Positions 7,937 through 16,852 of a DNA stretch of 64,000 nt are shown in pieces. Location of the stretch: contig VWVT01000017.1 in assembly GCA_008638415.1 (NCBI GenBank), positions 1 through 64,000 of the forward strand. Reading direction: 5' to 3'. Position 1 is the stretch's first letter, and each line of letters starts with the position of its first letter. The translations under genes and the position numbers were made by a program. This stretch comes from Nocardiopsis sinuspersici. Lineage in GTDB: Bacteria; Actinomycetota; Actinomycetes; Streptosporangiales; Streptosporangiaceae. Under the pieces are notes generated by a model, which was not told the DNA's origin, made no database searches, and saw only the letters and a program-made list of their open reading frames with translations.

Positions 7937-9124
7937 TCATCCGGACGTGTCCCCGCGGGTCTCCCGGTGCTTCTCGGCGTTCTCCTCGAACTTGGTGCGG
8001 CGCTCACGCTCCCGCGCGCTGTAGGCGGCCTCTCGGACGGCCGCCTGGTCCTCGAAGCTGGAGCCGAGCGCGCCCGCCATGGTTCCCAGGGAGCTGGCCA
8101 GCCAGGCGATGGAGACGTAGCTCCCCAGCCCCGGGGGGTGGCCGAGAGCCGACTCCATGACGCTGCCGGCGATGACCACCAGGGCCTCCGTGAGCGTCAC
8201 CCCGAGCAGTAGGACGTACATGCACGCCACGCCGATCCCCACGGTGCAGACGGTGGAGACGTTGTACAGCACCGCTTCCTCCCGCTGGTGCCGCTGCCTC
8301 GGACTCACCCACAGCCCGTTGTAGACGATGAGCCAGACCGTCATGGCCGTCAGCGCGAACACGCTGATCAGTGACAGGCGCAGCGGACTGAGTGCGTCGG
8401 CGATGTTCCACATCGAGTTGTAGAACACACCGAAGGAGCCGGTGGCGGCGGCCGCGGCGAACGCGCTGGAGAGGCTGGGCACGAGCCGCCACGGCCGGTT
8501 GCTGCGCACCATGCCCAGCAGCAGGCGTACCCGTCCGCGCAGTCCGACCAGCACCAGGTACTCGTCCATGTCGTACTCGGCTCCGACGTCGCGGACCGGG
8601 GAGGCGAACGTGACGAGGCGGTGCCCCGGCTGCTGCGACGCGGCCCCGCTCCCGCGCCCGCGGTCCGGGTCCTCGGCGGTCATCCGGTCGACGAGGTGGA
8701 CGACCGCCTGCCACACGTGGGCGCGCATCCGTATCCAGCCCGTGGCGGGAAGCGAGAGCATCGCCAGCCTGTGCGCCTTGCTGAGGCTGAAGAGCAGCGG
8801 CCGCCTCCCCACGCGCCGGGGCAGGTCCGTCAGGGCGACCACGTACTCCCACTCCTCCTCCGCCGAGGCGCTGCGGGCGATCGAGTCGAGGGGGACGTCG
8901 TCGTGTCCGTCGAGGACGAGCGGTTCGGAGCGTACGCTCACCCGCCACCGCACCGTGTCGTCGACCTTCTCCGACAACACGTCGGCCAGCTTCTCGGCCA
9001 TCTGCTCCGCCATCTTGGCCGGCAGGCCGGGATCGGCGAGGAAGCCGATGCGAATGCTCCGGTCGTCCTCGGATCCCTCGTCCTTCGACACCGCCACCAC
9101 GTCCTGTTCCACCGGATCGATCAC
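7937..9124 (-). CDS. Conserved multi-pass membrane protein, function unknown
   Basis: The 395-residue product has a soluble N-terminal half (IRIGFLADPGLPAKMAEQMAEKLADVL, then VDDTVRWRVSVRSEPL and EWEYVVALTDLPRR) and a C-terminal half with about four hydrophobic segments between residues 235 and 360. A charged tail follows, rich in Glu/Arg (YSARERERRTKFEENAEKHRETRG). I recognise the type from actinobacterial genomes but not a defined family. Nothing shows an enzyme active site. The GTG start at 9124 is uncertain because there is no strong Shine-Dalgarno. It stands alone between the Hsp20 gene and the TetR/MFS operon. Confidence 0.7.
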   Translation of the reverse strand: MIDPVEQDVVAVSKDEGSEDDRSIRIGFLADPGLPAKMAEQMAEKLADVLSEKVDDTVRWRVSVRSEPLVLDGHDDVPLDSIARSASAEEEWEYVVALTDLPRRVGRRPLLFSLSKAHRLAMLSLPATGWIRMRAHVWQAVVHLVDRMTAEDPDRGRGSGAASQQPGHRLVTFASPVRDVGAEYDMDEYLVLVGLRGRVRLLLGMVRSNRPWRLVPSLSSAFAAAAATGSFGVFYNSMWNIADALSPLRLSLISVFALTAMTVWLIVYNGLWVSPRQRHQREEAVLYNVSTVCTVGIGVACMYVLLLGVTLTEALVVIAGSVMESALGHPPGLGSYVSIAWLASSLGTMAGALGSSFEDQAAVREAAYSARERERRTKFEENAEKHRETRGDTSG

Positions 9125-9220
9125 GTCGCGGACCGACGGCTACCCAATGCCACTTCGCTGACACCGAGGAGAAGCGGCACCGGCCCACGAGTGAGAAGGG
9201 TCCCAATCAGCGCGAGGGCT

Positions 9221-9278
9221 TTGACCTCCAAAGGTGTAACAGTGTTTACTCGATGGGGGTGAACGATCGTTCACCCCC
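9221..9278 (+). promoter_or_regulatory. Promoter with 24-bp TetR-type palindromic operator
   Basis: TTGACC (9221-9226) and TTTACT (9245-9250) are spaced by 18 bp and form a good promoter. Immediately downstream, 9255-9278 is a perfect palindrome whose left half is GGGGGTGAACGA. Its position over the transcription start suits repression by the TetR protein encoded at the end of this operon. Confidence 0.75.
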
Positions 9279-9383
9279 TCTCCTCCCCTCAGGCACCTAC
9301 CCGACCGGCTCGAACGAACGTGTCCGGAGCGTGCGCCCGAACACTTCCGCGCCCCACTCGTGCGCGTCGTCCCTGGAGGCCCA

Positions 9384-10850
9384 ATGACGTCCGTCCCACG
9401 CGTGCCCGCCTGGGCCACCACGGGAATCCTCACCCTCTGCGGGCTGATCGTCTCGCTACAGCAGACGCTCGTCATCCCCCTGCTGCCGGACATGCCGCAG
9501 ATCCTCGGCGTCTCCGCCGACGACACGTCCTGGCTGGTCACCGCCACCCTCCTGACGGGTGCCGTGGCCACGCCGATCGTCTCCCGTATGGCCGACATGT
9601 ACGGCAAGCGCAGGATGCTGCTCATCTCCCTCGCGGTCATGACCGTGGGCTCGCTCGTCGCGGCGCTCGGCGGCGGCTTCCCGTTCCTGATCGCCGGCCG
9701 CGCCATGCAGGGGTTCGGCGCCTCCCTGATCCCCGTGGGGATCAGCATCATGCGTGACGAACTGCCCAGGGAGAAGCTCTCGGGGGGCATCTCCCTGATG
9801 AGCGCCACCCTCGGCATCGGCTCCGCCCTGGGACTGCCGCTCTCCGGTGTGCTCTACAGCGCGTTCGGGTGGACCTCCCTGTTCTGGTCCACCGCGCTCG
9901 TGGGGGCGGTCCTCATGGTCGCCATCCGCCTGCTGATCAACGAGTCCCCGCAGCGCTCCTCCGGCCGCTTCGACGTCGTCGGCGCGATCATGCTCTCGGT
10001 CGTCCTCGTCGGCTTCCTGCTCGCGCTGTCCAAGGGCTCCTCGTGGGGCTGGGCCAGCGGACAGGTCATCGGCCTGACCGCGCTCTCCGCGGTCACGCTC
10101 GCGGTCTGGGTCCCCCTCCAGCTGCGGACCCGCGACCCCATGGTGAACCTGCGCACGGCCTTCCGGCCCGCGATGCTGCTGACCAACGTGTCCTCGTACT
10201 TCGCCGGGTTCGCGATGTTCCTGAACGGCCTGGTCACCACCCAGGAGCTCCAGGTCCCCGAGGACACCGGGTACGGACTGGCCCTCCCCGTGGTCACCGC
10301 CGGGCTGGCGATGGTGCCGAGCGGCCTGATGATGCTGTGCTTCTCCCCGGTCTCCAGCCGCATGCTCGACCGGTGGGGCGGGAAGCCGACCCTGCTGACC
10401 GGTTCGACGGTCATGGGCCTGACCTACCTGTGGAGGGTGTTCAACTCCGACACCGTCCTGAACGTGGTGCTGGGCAACATGTTCGTCAGCATCGGCACCG
10501 CCATCGCCTTCGCCTCCATGCCCGCCCTGGTCATGGCGGTCGTGCCCCGCAGCGAGACCGCCTCGGCCAACGGGCTCAACACCCTGGTCCGCTCACTGGG
10601 CACCTCCAGCGGCAGCGCCGTGATCGCGCTGGTCTTCGCGTCCCTGACCGTGAGCGTGGGCGGGGCGGTGTTCCCCTCCGAGGAGGCCATGGAGCTGGTC
10701 CACTGGCTGGGTGTGGCGGTGGCCCTGGCCAGTGTGCTGGTGGGAGCGCTCATCCCGACCCTGCGCAGCGGAGGGGACGGGGAGTACGGGACCATCGTGA
10801 GGGCGTCCGGGCCCGGGAGCGCCAAGGAGTCCGTGGGGGTGAGACCGTGA
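9384..10850 (+). CDS. MFS drug-efflux transporter, DHA2 (14-TM) family
   Basis: The 488-residue protein has about 14 hydrophobic segments and DHA2 signatures: QQTLVIPLLPDMPQILGVSADDTSWLVTATLL (TM1-loop-TM2), SRMADMYGKRRMLL (motif A) and GRAMQGFGASLIPVGISIMRDELPREK (motif B). It resembles EmrB/QacA-type proton-driven multidrug exporters. Start ATG 9384 has TGGAGG 4 bases upstream. The stop overlaps the GTG of the downstream TetR gene by 4 bp (GTGA), so the two are translationally coupled. A TetR-type operator lies at the promoter. Confidence 0.9.
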   Translation: MTSVPRVPAWATTGILTLCGLIVSLQQTLVIPLLPDMPQILGVSADDTSWLVTATLLTGAVATPIVSRMADMYGKRRMLLISLAVMTVGSLVAALGGGFPFLIAGRAMQGFGASLIPVGISIMRDELPREKLSGGISLMSATLGIGSALGLPLSGVLYSAFGWTSLFWSTALVGAVLMVAIRLLINESPQRSSGRFDVVGAIMLSVVLVGFLLALSKGSSWGWASGQVIGLTALSAVTLAVWVPLQLRTRDPMVNLRTAFRPAMLLTNVSSYFAGFAMFLNGLVTTQELQVPEDTGYGLALPVVTAGLAMVPSGLMMLCFSPVSSRMLDRWGGKPTLLTGSTVMGLTYLWRVFNSDTVLNVVLGNMFVSIGTAIAFASMPALVMAVVPRSETASANGLNTLVRSLGTSSGSAVIALVFASLTVSVGGAVFPSEEAMELVHWLGVAVALASVLVGALIPTLRSGGDGEYGTIVRASGPGSAKESVGVRP

Positions 10851-11413
10851 CCAGGTCCGACAGCCGCAGCACCATCATCGCCGCGGCGCGAGAGCTCTTC
10901 TCCGAGCACGGCTACAAGGGGGTGACCATCCGCGACATCGCCGCCGCCGCGGGGGTGTCCCCCGCCCTGGTGATCAAGCACTACCGCAGCAAGGCCGAGC
11001 TCTTCAACGAGATGGGGCCGCACGAGGTCCCGCTCGCCGAGCTGGACCTGCCCCGTTCCGGCATCGGCCGCGCCCTGGTACAGAAGGTCCTCACCCGGCG
11101 GGAGCACGGCGTCCCCGACAGCTGGCTGATCGTCGCCGCCCACGTCCGCGACTCCCCCGAGCCCGACCGCTCCCGCGAGGAGACGCGCGGGAAGCTCCTG
11201 GACGGCGTCGGCGCCCTGATCGGGGACACCACACCCGAACGCCGCTACGCCAGTGCCATCTCCTGCCAGATGCTCGGCCTCGCCGAGGGCGTCCGCGTCC
11301 TGGGCCTGTTCCCCGAGGACGAGGTCTCCCGCGACGCGCTGCTGGAGCTGTACGCCCCGCTCGTCCAGCAGCAGGTCGACGCCTGTGCGCGGGCCTGCCC
11401 GGACCCGCGCTGA
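10847..11413 (+). CDS. TetR-family transcriptional regulator
   Basis: The 188-residue protein has the TetR HTH in residues 6-50 (STIIAAARELFSEHGYKGVTIRDIAAAAGVSPALVIKHYRSKAELF, read in two parts). A helical ligand-binding domain follows. It begins at a GTG that overlaps the stop codon of the MFS gene, so it is second in a two-gene operon. The likely model is autorepression of the pump operon through the 24-bp palindrome at 9255-9278, with release by a transported compound. The ligand is unknown. Confidence 0.9.
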   Translation: MTRSDSRSTIIAAARELFSEHGYKGVTIRDIAAAAGVSPALVIKHYRSKAELFNEMGPHEVPLAELDLPRSGIGRALVQKVLTRREHGVPDSWLIVAAHVRDSPEPDRSREETRGKLLDGVGALIGDTTPERRYASAISCQMLGLAEGVRVLGLFPEDEVSRDALLELYAPLVQQQVDACARACPDPR

Positions 11414-11497
11414 GGCGTGGCCCCTCCCCGGGCCCGGCCCCGGTCCGCCGACCGGCCGGGGGCACCGACCTCCACGGCGTCTGGTAAGCCAGGTGGG

Positions 11498-11671
11498 GTG
11501 GACAACCGGAAGAACCCCAAGGACCAGGACGGCGCCCAGCCGTCGAGCCCGGCGAACCAGGCAGGTCCGGCGGACCCGTCCGAAGGACTGCTCGCCCGGT
11601 GGATCTGGCAGCTCGTCACCGTGGTGGTCGTGATCGGCGGCATGGCCTTCGGCTACGCCCTCTTCACCTGA
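11498..11671 (+). CDS. Small single-pass membrane protein
   Basis: From the GTG at 11498 this is 57 residues: a polar, Pro/Ser/Asn-rich N-terminal tail of about 35 residues, then one transmembrane helix (WIWQLVTVVVVIGGMAFGYALF) at the C-terminus. Such tail-anchored small proteins are frequent in actinomycetes and usually unnamed. A longer start at 11417 is possible, but the extension is Arg/Pro-rich and looks like translated non-coding DNA. Function unknown. Confidence 0.55.
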   Translation: MDNRKNPKDQDGAQPSSPANQAGPADPSEGLLARWIWQLVTVVVVIGGMAFGYALFT

Positions 11672-11702
11672 ACCGGGCCTCCCGCCGTGGGGACCGGCCT
11701 CC

Positions 11703-12179
11703 TCAGGCGCCGCCCAGGGAGACGCCCGGCAGACGGGTGGCGACCCACTGTCCGTCGGAGTCCTGACGCAGCTCCAGGGAACCGGGGTCCTCCTCGGGGT
11801 GGACCAGGGTGACCGTGACGATGGAGGTGTCGCCCCCCAGGTCTGTGCTCATGGCGGTCTCACCGGTCTCGACGCCCTCCCCGTTCTGGAGGGACTCGGC
11901 GTAGGGGGGAAAGGCCGCCGCGCAGTCGGCGGCCCCGTGCGCGTCCGCCAGGGCCTTCCGGGCGGCCTCGTCCATCAGCGCGCAGCCCGCCTCGCCGTCG
12001 GCCGCCTGGAGGGAGGCCACGAATCCCTCGGCGGCGCGCAGCGCCTCGGCCGGGACGTCCCCGCCCTCCTGGCCCGCGGCTTCCCGCCCGGCGTCCCCGC
12101 CTCCGGTCTCCTCCCCGGAACAGGCCGTGACGGCCAGCAGCAGGGCCAGGGGCAGCGTGAACAGCGGGGACCGTCTCAT
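11703..12179 (-). CDS. Secreted lipoprotein, function unknown
   Basis: The 158-residue product begins MRRSPLFTLPLALLLAVTACSGEE: a basic n-region, hydrophobic core and lipobox LAVTAC, so the mature protein should be lipid-anchored at Cys20. A Gly/Glu/Ala-rich spacer is followed by a small globular domain with two cysteines (GCALMDEAARKAL and ADCAAAFP), then beta strands ending SDGQWVATRLPGVSLG. The layout resembles NTF2/DUF4878-like lipoproteins of actinobacteria. ATG at 12179. It is divergent from the PucR-like gene across 246 bp. Confidence 0.75.
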   Translation of the reverse strand: MRRSPLFTLPLALLLAVTACSGEETGGGDAGREAAGQEGGDVPAEALRAAEGFVASLQAADGEAGCALMDEAARKALADAHGAADCAAAFPPYAESLQNGEGVETGETAMSTDLGGDTSIVTVTLVHPEEDPGSLELRQDSDGQWVATRLPGVSLGGA

Positions 12180-12425
12180 CGGAGCGCCTTTCGAGGGGGT
12201 CGCGGGGAAAGGGCGGCGTGTCCGCACCATTGTTACCGCATCCACCCGCTCCGTGACCAGAACACCTCCGGCGGGCGGGGAGAGGCCGGGGTTGTCCGCG
12301 AGGCCCGGCTCTGGTGGTATGGGAACGCGGTCCCCCTCCCCCGGGGGCGACCGAGCTTTCTGGCGCACAGAGCACGCGCGGGCGTGCCACGGGCGGCTCC
12401 GCCGTGCGTCCGCGCCGGAGGTGAC

Positions 12426-13739
12426 ATGACCTATCCCCCGCGGGAGAGCCCTCGGACGGACCCGTTCGCGCGGATCCCCCCGGAGCTGGGTGCCCGGCTG
12501 CGCCCGCTGGTGCCGCCCCTGGTGGAGGAGGCCCTGGAGGGCGTCCGGCGCCGGGCGCGAAGCCACCCCCCGCCCCTGGAGTCCGCCGACGCCGAGGGAC
12601 AGCGCCGGGTGATCGGCGCGGGGGTGCACGCGTTCCTGGACCGGGTGGAGAGCGGCGGACGCTCCCCCGGGCACGTGGACGCGCTGGCAGCCGAGTTCCG
12701 GGCGTTCGGAGCCGGCGAGGCCCGGCACGGGCGCACCCTGGAGTGCCTGCACACGGGGATGCGCACGGCGGCGGCCGTGGCGTGGCGGAGGCTGGCCGAC
12801 GCCGACGCGCTCACCCGTGACCACATGGCGGTGCTGGGAGAGGCGATCTTCGCGTTCCAGGAGGAGATCTCGACCGCCGCCGGGGAGGGGCACGCACGGG
12901 TGCGCGGCGCGGGTGCGGACGCGCTGCGCCGCCGCCGGGCGCGGCTGCTGGAGGTGCTGCTGGCCGAGGCGGGCACGGAACAGGAGGCCCGGACGGTGCC
13001 GGCGCTGGCCCGGGCGGCCCGGTGGCGGGTACCCGACCGGGTGGCGGTGGCGCTGCTGTACCGGGAGGCGCCCGGTACGGCGGTGGGCGGGACGCCGGTA
13101 CCCGGGACGGCGCGCGGGGACACGGGCACGGCGGCGGACGTGCCGTCGCCGACGGGTGCGCTCCCCGCCGTGTCCGCGCTGCCGTCGGACGTGCTGGTGG
13201 ATCCGGACCGGGCGGAGCCGTGTGCGCTGGTGCCCGACCCCGAGGGGCCGGGGCGGCTGCGGTCGCTGGAGCGCTCGCTGCGCGGTGCGTGCGCGGTGCT
13301 GGGGCCGAGCGTGCCGCTGGACCGGGCACCGGCGTCGCTGGCGCGCGCCCGCGACCTGGCGGAGCTGGTGCGGACGGGCGCGGTGCGGGGCGGGGGCGTG
13401 GTGCGGTGGAGCGACCACCTGCCCGCCCTGCTGCTGACGCGGGACGCCGGCCTGGTCGCGGAGATGGCGCGGTCCCGGCTGGCCCCGCTGGCGCGGTTGC
13501 GCCGGCCGCAGCGGGAGCGGATGGCCGACACGCTGCTGTCCTGGCTGGAGTCGGGGCTGAACGCCAACGAGGCGGCGGAGCGGCTGCACATCCATCCGCA
13601 GACGGTGCGCTACCGGATGCGCCGGCTGGAGGAGTTGTTCGGTGCGCGGCTGCGCGACCCCGGCGAGCGCTTCGAACTGGAACTGGTGCTGCGGGCGCGC
13701 CGCATCCTGGGCCCGGTGGAGGAGGGCGGGCCGGAGTGA
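12426..13739 (+). CDS. PucR/CdaR-type transcriptional regulator
   Basis: The 437-residue protein ends with a PucR-type HTH (about residues 370-420): ADTLLSWLESGLNANEAAERLHIHPQTVRYRMRRLEELFG. The middle carries a region consistent with the GGDEF-like domain common to this group (LLLTRDAGLVAEMARSRLAPL just before the HTH). The N-terminal 150 residues match the RsbRD-like helical part often found in actinobacterial members. An Ala/Gly/Pro-rich spacer of about 40 residues lies mid-protein. These regulators control catabolic or developmental genes; no neighbour identifies a target. Confidence 0.85.
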   Translation: MTYPPRESPRTDPFARIPPELGARLRPLVPPLVEEALEGVRRRARSHPPPLESADAEGQRRVIGAGVHAFLDRVESGGRSPGHVDALAAEFRAFGAGEARHGRTLECLHTGMRTAAAVAWRRLADADALTRDHMAVLGEAIFAFQEEISTAAGEGHARVRGAGADALRRRRARLLEVLLAEAGTEQEARTVPALARAARWRVPDRVAVALLYREAPGTAVGGTPVPGTARGDTGTAADVPSPTGALPAVSALPSDVLVDPDRAEPCALVPDPEGPGRLRSLERSLRGACAVLGPSVPLDRAPASLARARDLAELVRTGAVRGGGVVRWSDHLPALLLTRDAGLVAEMARSRLAPLARLRRPQRERMADTLLSWLESGLNANEAAERLHIHPQTVRYRMRRLEELFGARLRDPGERFELELVLRARRILGPVEEGGPE

Positions 13740-13811
13740 GGGCTCCGGCGGGGAGCCCGGCGGGAGTCCGGTACGGAGATCCCGCCGGGCCCTCCCGGCG
13801 GAGCGGTCGCG

Positions 13812-14777
13812 TCAGTCCCCCGGGGCGAGTGCCCGCACGACGGCGGCCGGGTCCTGGCCGGGCGGGCCGATCGGCGCGATCACCGGGGTGGTCACACCGT
13901 TGGACATGTAGGCCCGGATGCGCTCACGGCAGTACTCGGCGGGACCGTGCACGATCAGGTCGTCCACCACCGAGTCCGGGATCGCGGCCAGCGCCCCCTT
14001 GCGGTCGCCCTCGTCCCAGGCCTTCCACATCGGGTTCAGCTCCTCGCGGCCCAGCCACTCGTGGAACGCCCGGTAGACGGGGACGTTGAGGTAGGCGGAG
14101 ATGGCCCACCGGCCGATCCGGCGGGCGGTGTCCGCGTCGGCGCCGGGGATGGCGAAGATGCGCGCGACGACCTCCTTGTCCTCACCGGACTGCCGCACGT
14201 AGGGGGTCACCTGGCGCACGTCCTCCGCCGACAGCCAGTTGATGATGGCGCCGTCGCCCTCGCGTCCGGCGAGCTTGAGCATGCCCGGGCGCAGGGCCGC
14301 CACCAGCAGCGGCGGGGCCTGTTCGGGGACCGCCCCGAGTGTGAAGCCCTTGACGCTGAAGGTGTCGTAGTCGGCCTTGACCTTCTCCCCGGTGAGCGCG
14401 GTCCGCAGGAAGCGCACCGTGTCGCGCACCTTCTTGTACGGCTCCTCGAAGGGGATGGAGTTCCACCGCTCCACGATCACGTTGGAGGAGGTGCCGATCC
14501 CCAGCGCGAACCGGCCCGGCGCGGCGGCGGCCATGGTGGCGGCGCTCATCGCCAGGGTGGCGGGACCGCGCGTGTACGCGGGCACGATCGCGGTGCCCAG
14601 GCGCAGCCGGGGAGCCCACACACTGGCCAGGGCGAGCGGGGTGAAGGCGTCGGTGCCGTTGGCCTCGGCCGACCAGGCGTCGGTGTAGCCCAGGTCGGGC
14701 ATCTGTTCGATGATGGACCGCTGCTCGGGGAGCGGGACCCCCTCCAGCGGAATGGTGATGCCCCAGCGAGTGGTCAT
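13812..14777 (-). CDS. LLM-class (F420-dependent type) flavin oxidoreductase
   Basis: The 321-residue protein matches the luciferase-like monooxygenase fold: WGITIPLEG at the first strand, GYTDAWSAEANGTDAFTPLALASVW, LRLGTAIVPAYTRGPATLAMSAATMA, GRFALGIGTSSNVIVERWNSIPFEEPYKKVRDTVRFLR, then LLVAALRPGMLKLAG. These are the hallmarks of F420-dependent oxidoreductases in actinobacteria, where F420 is the usual cofactor. Substrate is unknown. It is divergent from the PEBP-family gene, with two palindromes in the shared promoter region. Confidence 0.88.
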   Translation of the reverse strand: MTTRWGITIPLEGVPLPEQRSIIEQMPDLGYTDAWSAEANGTDAFTPLALASVWAPRLRLGTAIVPAYTRGPATLAMSAATMAAAAPGRFALGIGTSSNVIVERWNSIPFEEPYKKVRDTVRFLRTALTGEKVKADYDTFSVKGFTLGAVPEQAPPLLVAALRPGMLKLAGREGDGAIINWLSAEDVRQVTPYVRQSGEDKEVVARIFAIPGADADTARRIGRWAISAYLNVPVYRAFHEWLGREELNPMWKAWDEGDRKGALAAIPDSVVDDLIVHGPAEYCRERIRAYMSNGVTTPVIAPIGPPGQDPAAVVRALAPGD

Positions 14778-14815
14778 GGCGACTCCCTGTCGGTGTTCGA
14801 AGGACCGAATCCGAT

Positions 14816-14847
14816 TCTTGTCGACAAGACCGTACCGCCCGGTCGGT
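14816..14847. promoter_or_regulatory. Two palindromic operator candidates between LLM and PEBP genes
   Basis: TCTTGTCGACAAGA (14816-14829) is a perfect 14-bp palindrome. Directly after it, ACCGCCCGGTCGGT (14834-14847) is a near-perfect palindrome with one mismatch, of the ACCGACCGGTCGGT type often bound by TetR proteins. Both sit 40-70 bp upstream of the LLM oxidoreductase start. No regulator gene is adjacent. Confidence 0.5.
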
Positions 14848-15032
14848 TTGTTGTCTCGGAGCGCCTCCCCTCATACACCGCGAGACGGCCCCCGTCTTCC
14901 GACACGGCGCCTCGTCCCGAGACGCACGCTCCCTGTGAGGCGTATGTTCGTAGGGCCCGGGACCGTGCCCCGCTTCCGCCGGGACCCGGCCGGGCCGCAG
15001 AAGCCACCCAGACGAACGAAGGAGGCCCCTTC

Positions 15033-15563
15033 GTGGCCATGCCACCCTCCCCCTACGACTTCCTGCCCCAGGTCGCGTCGTTCACCGTCACCAGCGACGA
15101 CGTGGCCGACGGGCGGACCCTGCCCAAGGCCCAGGTCAGCGGGATCATGGGCGCCGGAGGCGAGGACGTCTCACCGCACCTGTCCTGGAGCGGCTTCCCC
15201 GAGGGGACGCGGAGCTTCGCCGTCACCTGCTTCGACCCGGACGCGCCCACCGCCAGCGGCTTCTGGCACTGGGCGGTGGCGAACATCCCCGCCGAGGTCA
15301 CCGAACTGGCGACGGGCGCCGGCGACGGCTCCGGCCTGCCGGAGCAGGCCGTCACCCTGCGCAACGACGCCGGGGCGCACCGCTACATCGGTGCCGCTCC
15401 GCCCCCCGGGCACGGTCCGCACCGGTACTTCTTCGTGGTGCACGCGGTGGACGTCCCCCGTCTGGAGGTGGACGAGTCGGCGAGCCCGGCCTTCCTCGGC
15501 TTCAACCTGTTCTCACACGCCCTGGGCCGCGCGATGATCACCCCGGTCTACGAGCAGGAGTAG
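15033..15563 (+). CDS. YbhB/YbcL-type PEBP family protein
   Basis: The 176-residue protein has the phosphatidylethanolamine-binding-protein fold of the bacterial YbhB/YbcL branch: GGEDVSPHLSWSGFPEGTRSFAVTCFDPDAP, SGFWHWAVANIPA, and HRYIGAAPPPGHGPHRYFFVVHAVD, containing the DPDAP and GxxPPxGxxPHRY motifs. Members bind small anionic or lipid ligands; the physiological role is unclear. GAAGGAGG is 7 bases before the GTG at 15033. The ATG at 15039 is a less likely start. Confidence 0.9.
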   Translation: MAMPPSPYDFLPQVASFTVTSDDVADGRTLPKAQVSGIMGAGGEDVSPHLSWSGFPEGTRSFAVTCFDPDAPTASGFWHWAVANIPAEVTELATGAGDGSGLPEQAVTLRNDAGAHRYIGAAPPPGHGPHRYFFVVHAVDVPRLEVDESASPAFLGFNLFSHALGRAMITPVYEQE

Positions 15564-15772
15564 CGAGGAGGAGCCCACGGGCACGGGGGCCGGTGCTGCG
15601 GCGCCGCCGCGCACCCGCCCCTTCCCACGGAGGCCGGTGGGCACGCGCGAGAGGCCCCGCCGGTTCACCCGGCAACCGGAACCGGCCAATCGCGGGTCAT
15701 CCGGTGACCTGCGGTCTAGGCTCGTAAACCCATCCTCCACACGTCCACCGACCGCGCTTGGAAGGACCGAAG

Positions 15773-16852
15773 GTGCCACAGCAGCCTGCGAGGAAACCCA
15801 CCGTCGTGGTCACCACAGCGGGGTCGGCTCCCACCCCCGACACCATTCTCCACCTGCGCGAACACGGCTTCCGTGTGGTGGCGACCGACGTCGACCCCGC
15901 CGCGCCCGGCCTGTACCTGGCCGACCGCGGGTACCTGGTGCCGCCGGGTGACAGCGACGCGTTCCTGCCCCGGATGCGGGCACTGTGCGCGGACGAGGAC
16001 GCCGCCGCGGTCGTCCCCCTGGTGGACGAGGAACTGGTCCACGTGGGTGAACTGGCCAAGGACGGGGTGGCGGTCCTGCTCCCCCGGCTGGACTTCGTCA
16101 CCACCTGCCTGGACAAGTACGTGCTGATGCGGGAGCTGGAGGACGCCGGGATCGGGGTGCCGCGCACCTGGCTGGCCTCGGAGTGGCCCAGCGACGCGGC
16201 GGGATCGGCCTCCGGGGGCCTCATCGTCAAACCGCGCACCGGACGGGGCAGCCGCGGGGTGGTGGCCATCGACTCGGTCCGCGACATGGCCCAGGTGGTG
16301 GCCGAGGGCGGCTACGCGGCGGACGAGCTGATCGTGCAGGAGAGGATCACCGGCCCCGAGTACACGGTGTCGGTGGTGGTGTGGCGGGACGGCGACGTGC
16401 AGGCCGTGGTGCCCAAGGAGGTCGTCCTCAAGCAGGGGGTCACCAGGTACGCGGTGACCCGGCGCCACGAGGAGGTGGTCCGCACCTGCCGGGCGGTGCA
16501 GACCGCGCTGCGCGCCGACGGACCGTTCAACGTGCAGCTGTGCCTGGACGGGAAGGGCCGGCCGAGGGTGTTCGAGATCAACCCGCGGTTCTCCTCCACG
16601 GCGTCGCTGACCGCGGCCGCCGGGGTCGACGAGATCGCCGGCCTGCTGGGGCAGGCCGTCGCCGGCGGTCCCCGCCTGACCGACGACTGGCGCGAGGGGG
16701 TGGCGATGGTACGGCGGTGGACGGACGACTTCCTCAGCGAGTCCGAGTTCACCGCGCAGGGCATCACCCCCGCGCCCGCGGGCGCTTCTACGCTGCCCCG
16801 GCGGATGCCGTCGGGCGGCCAGGCCCCCGCGGTGCCGGTGCGTGCCCGGTGA
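15773..16852 (+). CDS. ATP-grasp domain protein (carbamoyl-phosphate-synthase-like)
   Basis: The protein (359 residues from GTG 15773; GGAAGGA Shine-Dalgarno at 15760-15766) has a pre-ATP-grasp Rossmann part (TVVVTTAGSAPTPDTILHLREHGFRVVATDVDP) and an ATP-grasp fold. The fold contains CLDKYVLMRELEDAGIGVPRT, GGLIVKPRTGRGSRGVVAI (phosphate-binding loop), ELIVQERITGPEYTVSVVV and the metal-binding RVFEINPRFSST. It resembles CarB- and PylC-like ligases that join a carboxylate to an amine or thiol with ATP. Its 3' end overlaps the inositol-phosphatase-like gene by 4 bp (GTGA). The substrate is unknown; the tight coupling suggests one pathway. Confidence 0.85.
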   Translation: MPQQPARKPTVVVTTAGSAPTPDTILHLREHGFRVVATDVDPAAPGLYLADRGYLVPPGDSDAFLPRMRALCADEDAAAVVPLVDEELVHVGELAKDGVAVLLPRLDFVTTCLDKYVLMRELEDAGIGVPRTWLASEWPSDAAGSASGGLIVKPRTGRGSRGVVAIDSVRDMAQVVAEGGYAADELIVQERITGPEYTVSVVVWRDGDVQAVVPKEVVLKQGVTRYAVTRRHEEVVRTCRAVQTALRADGPFNVQLCLDGKGRPRVFEINPRFSSTASLTAAAGVDEIAGLLGQAVAGGPRLTDDWREGVAMVRRWTDDFLSESEFTAQGITPAPAGASTLPRRMPSGGQAPAVPVRAR

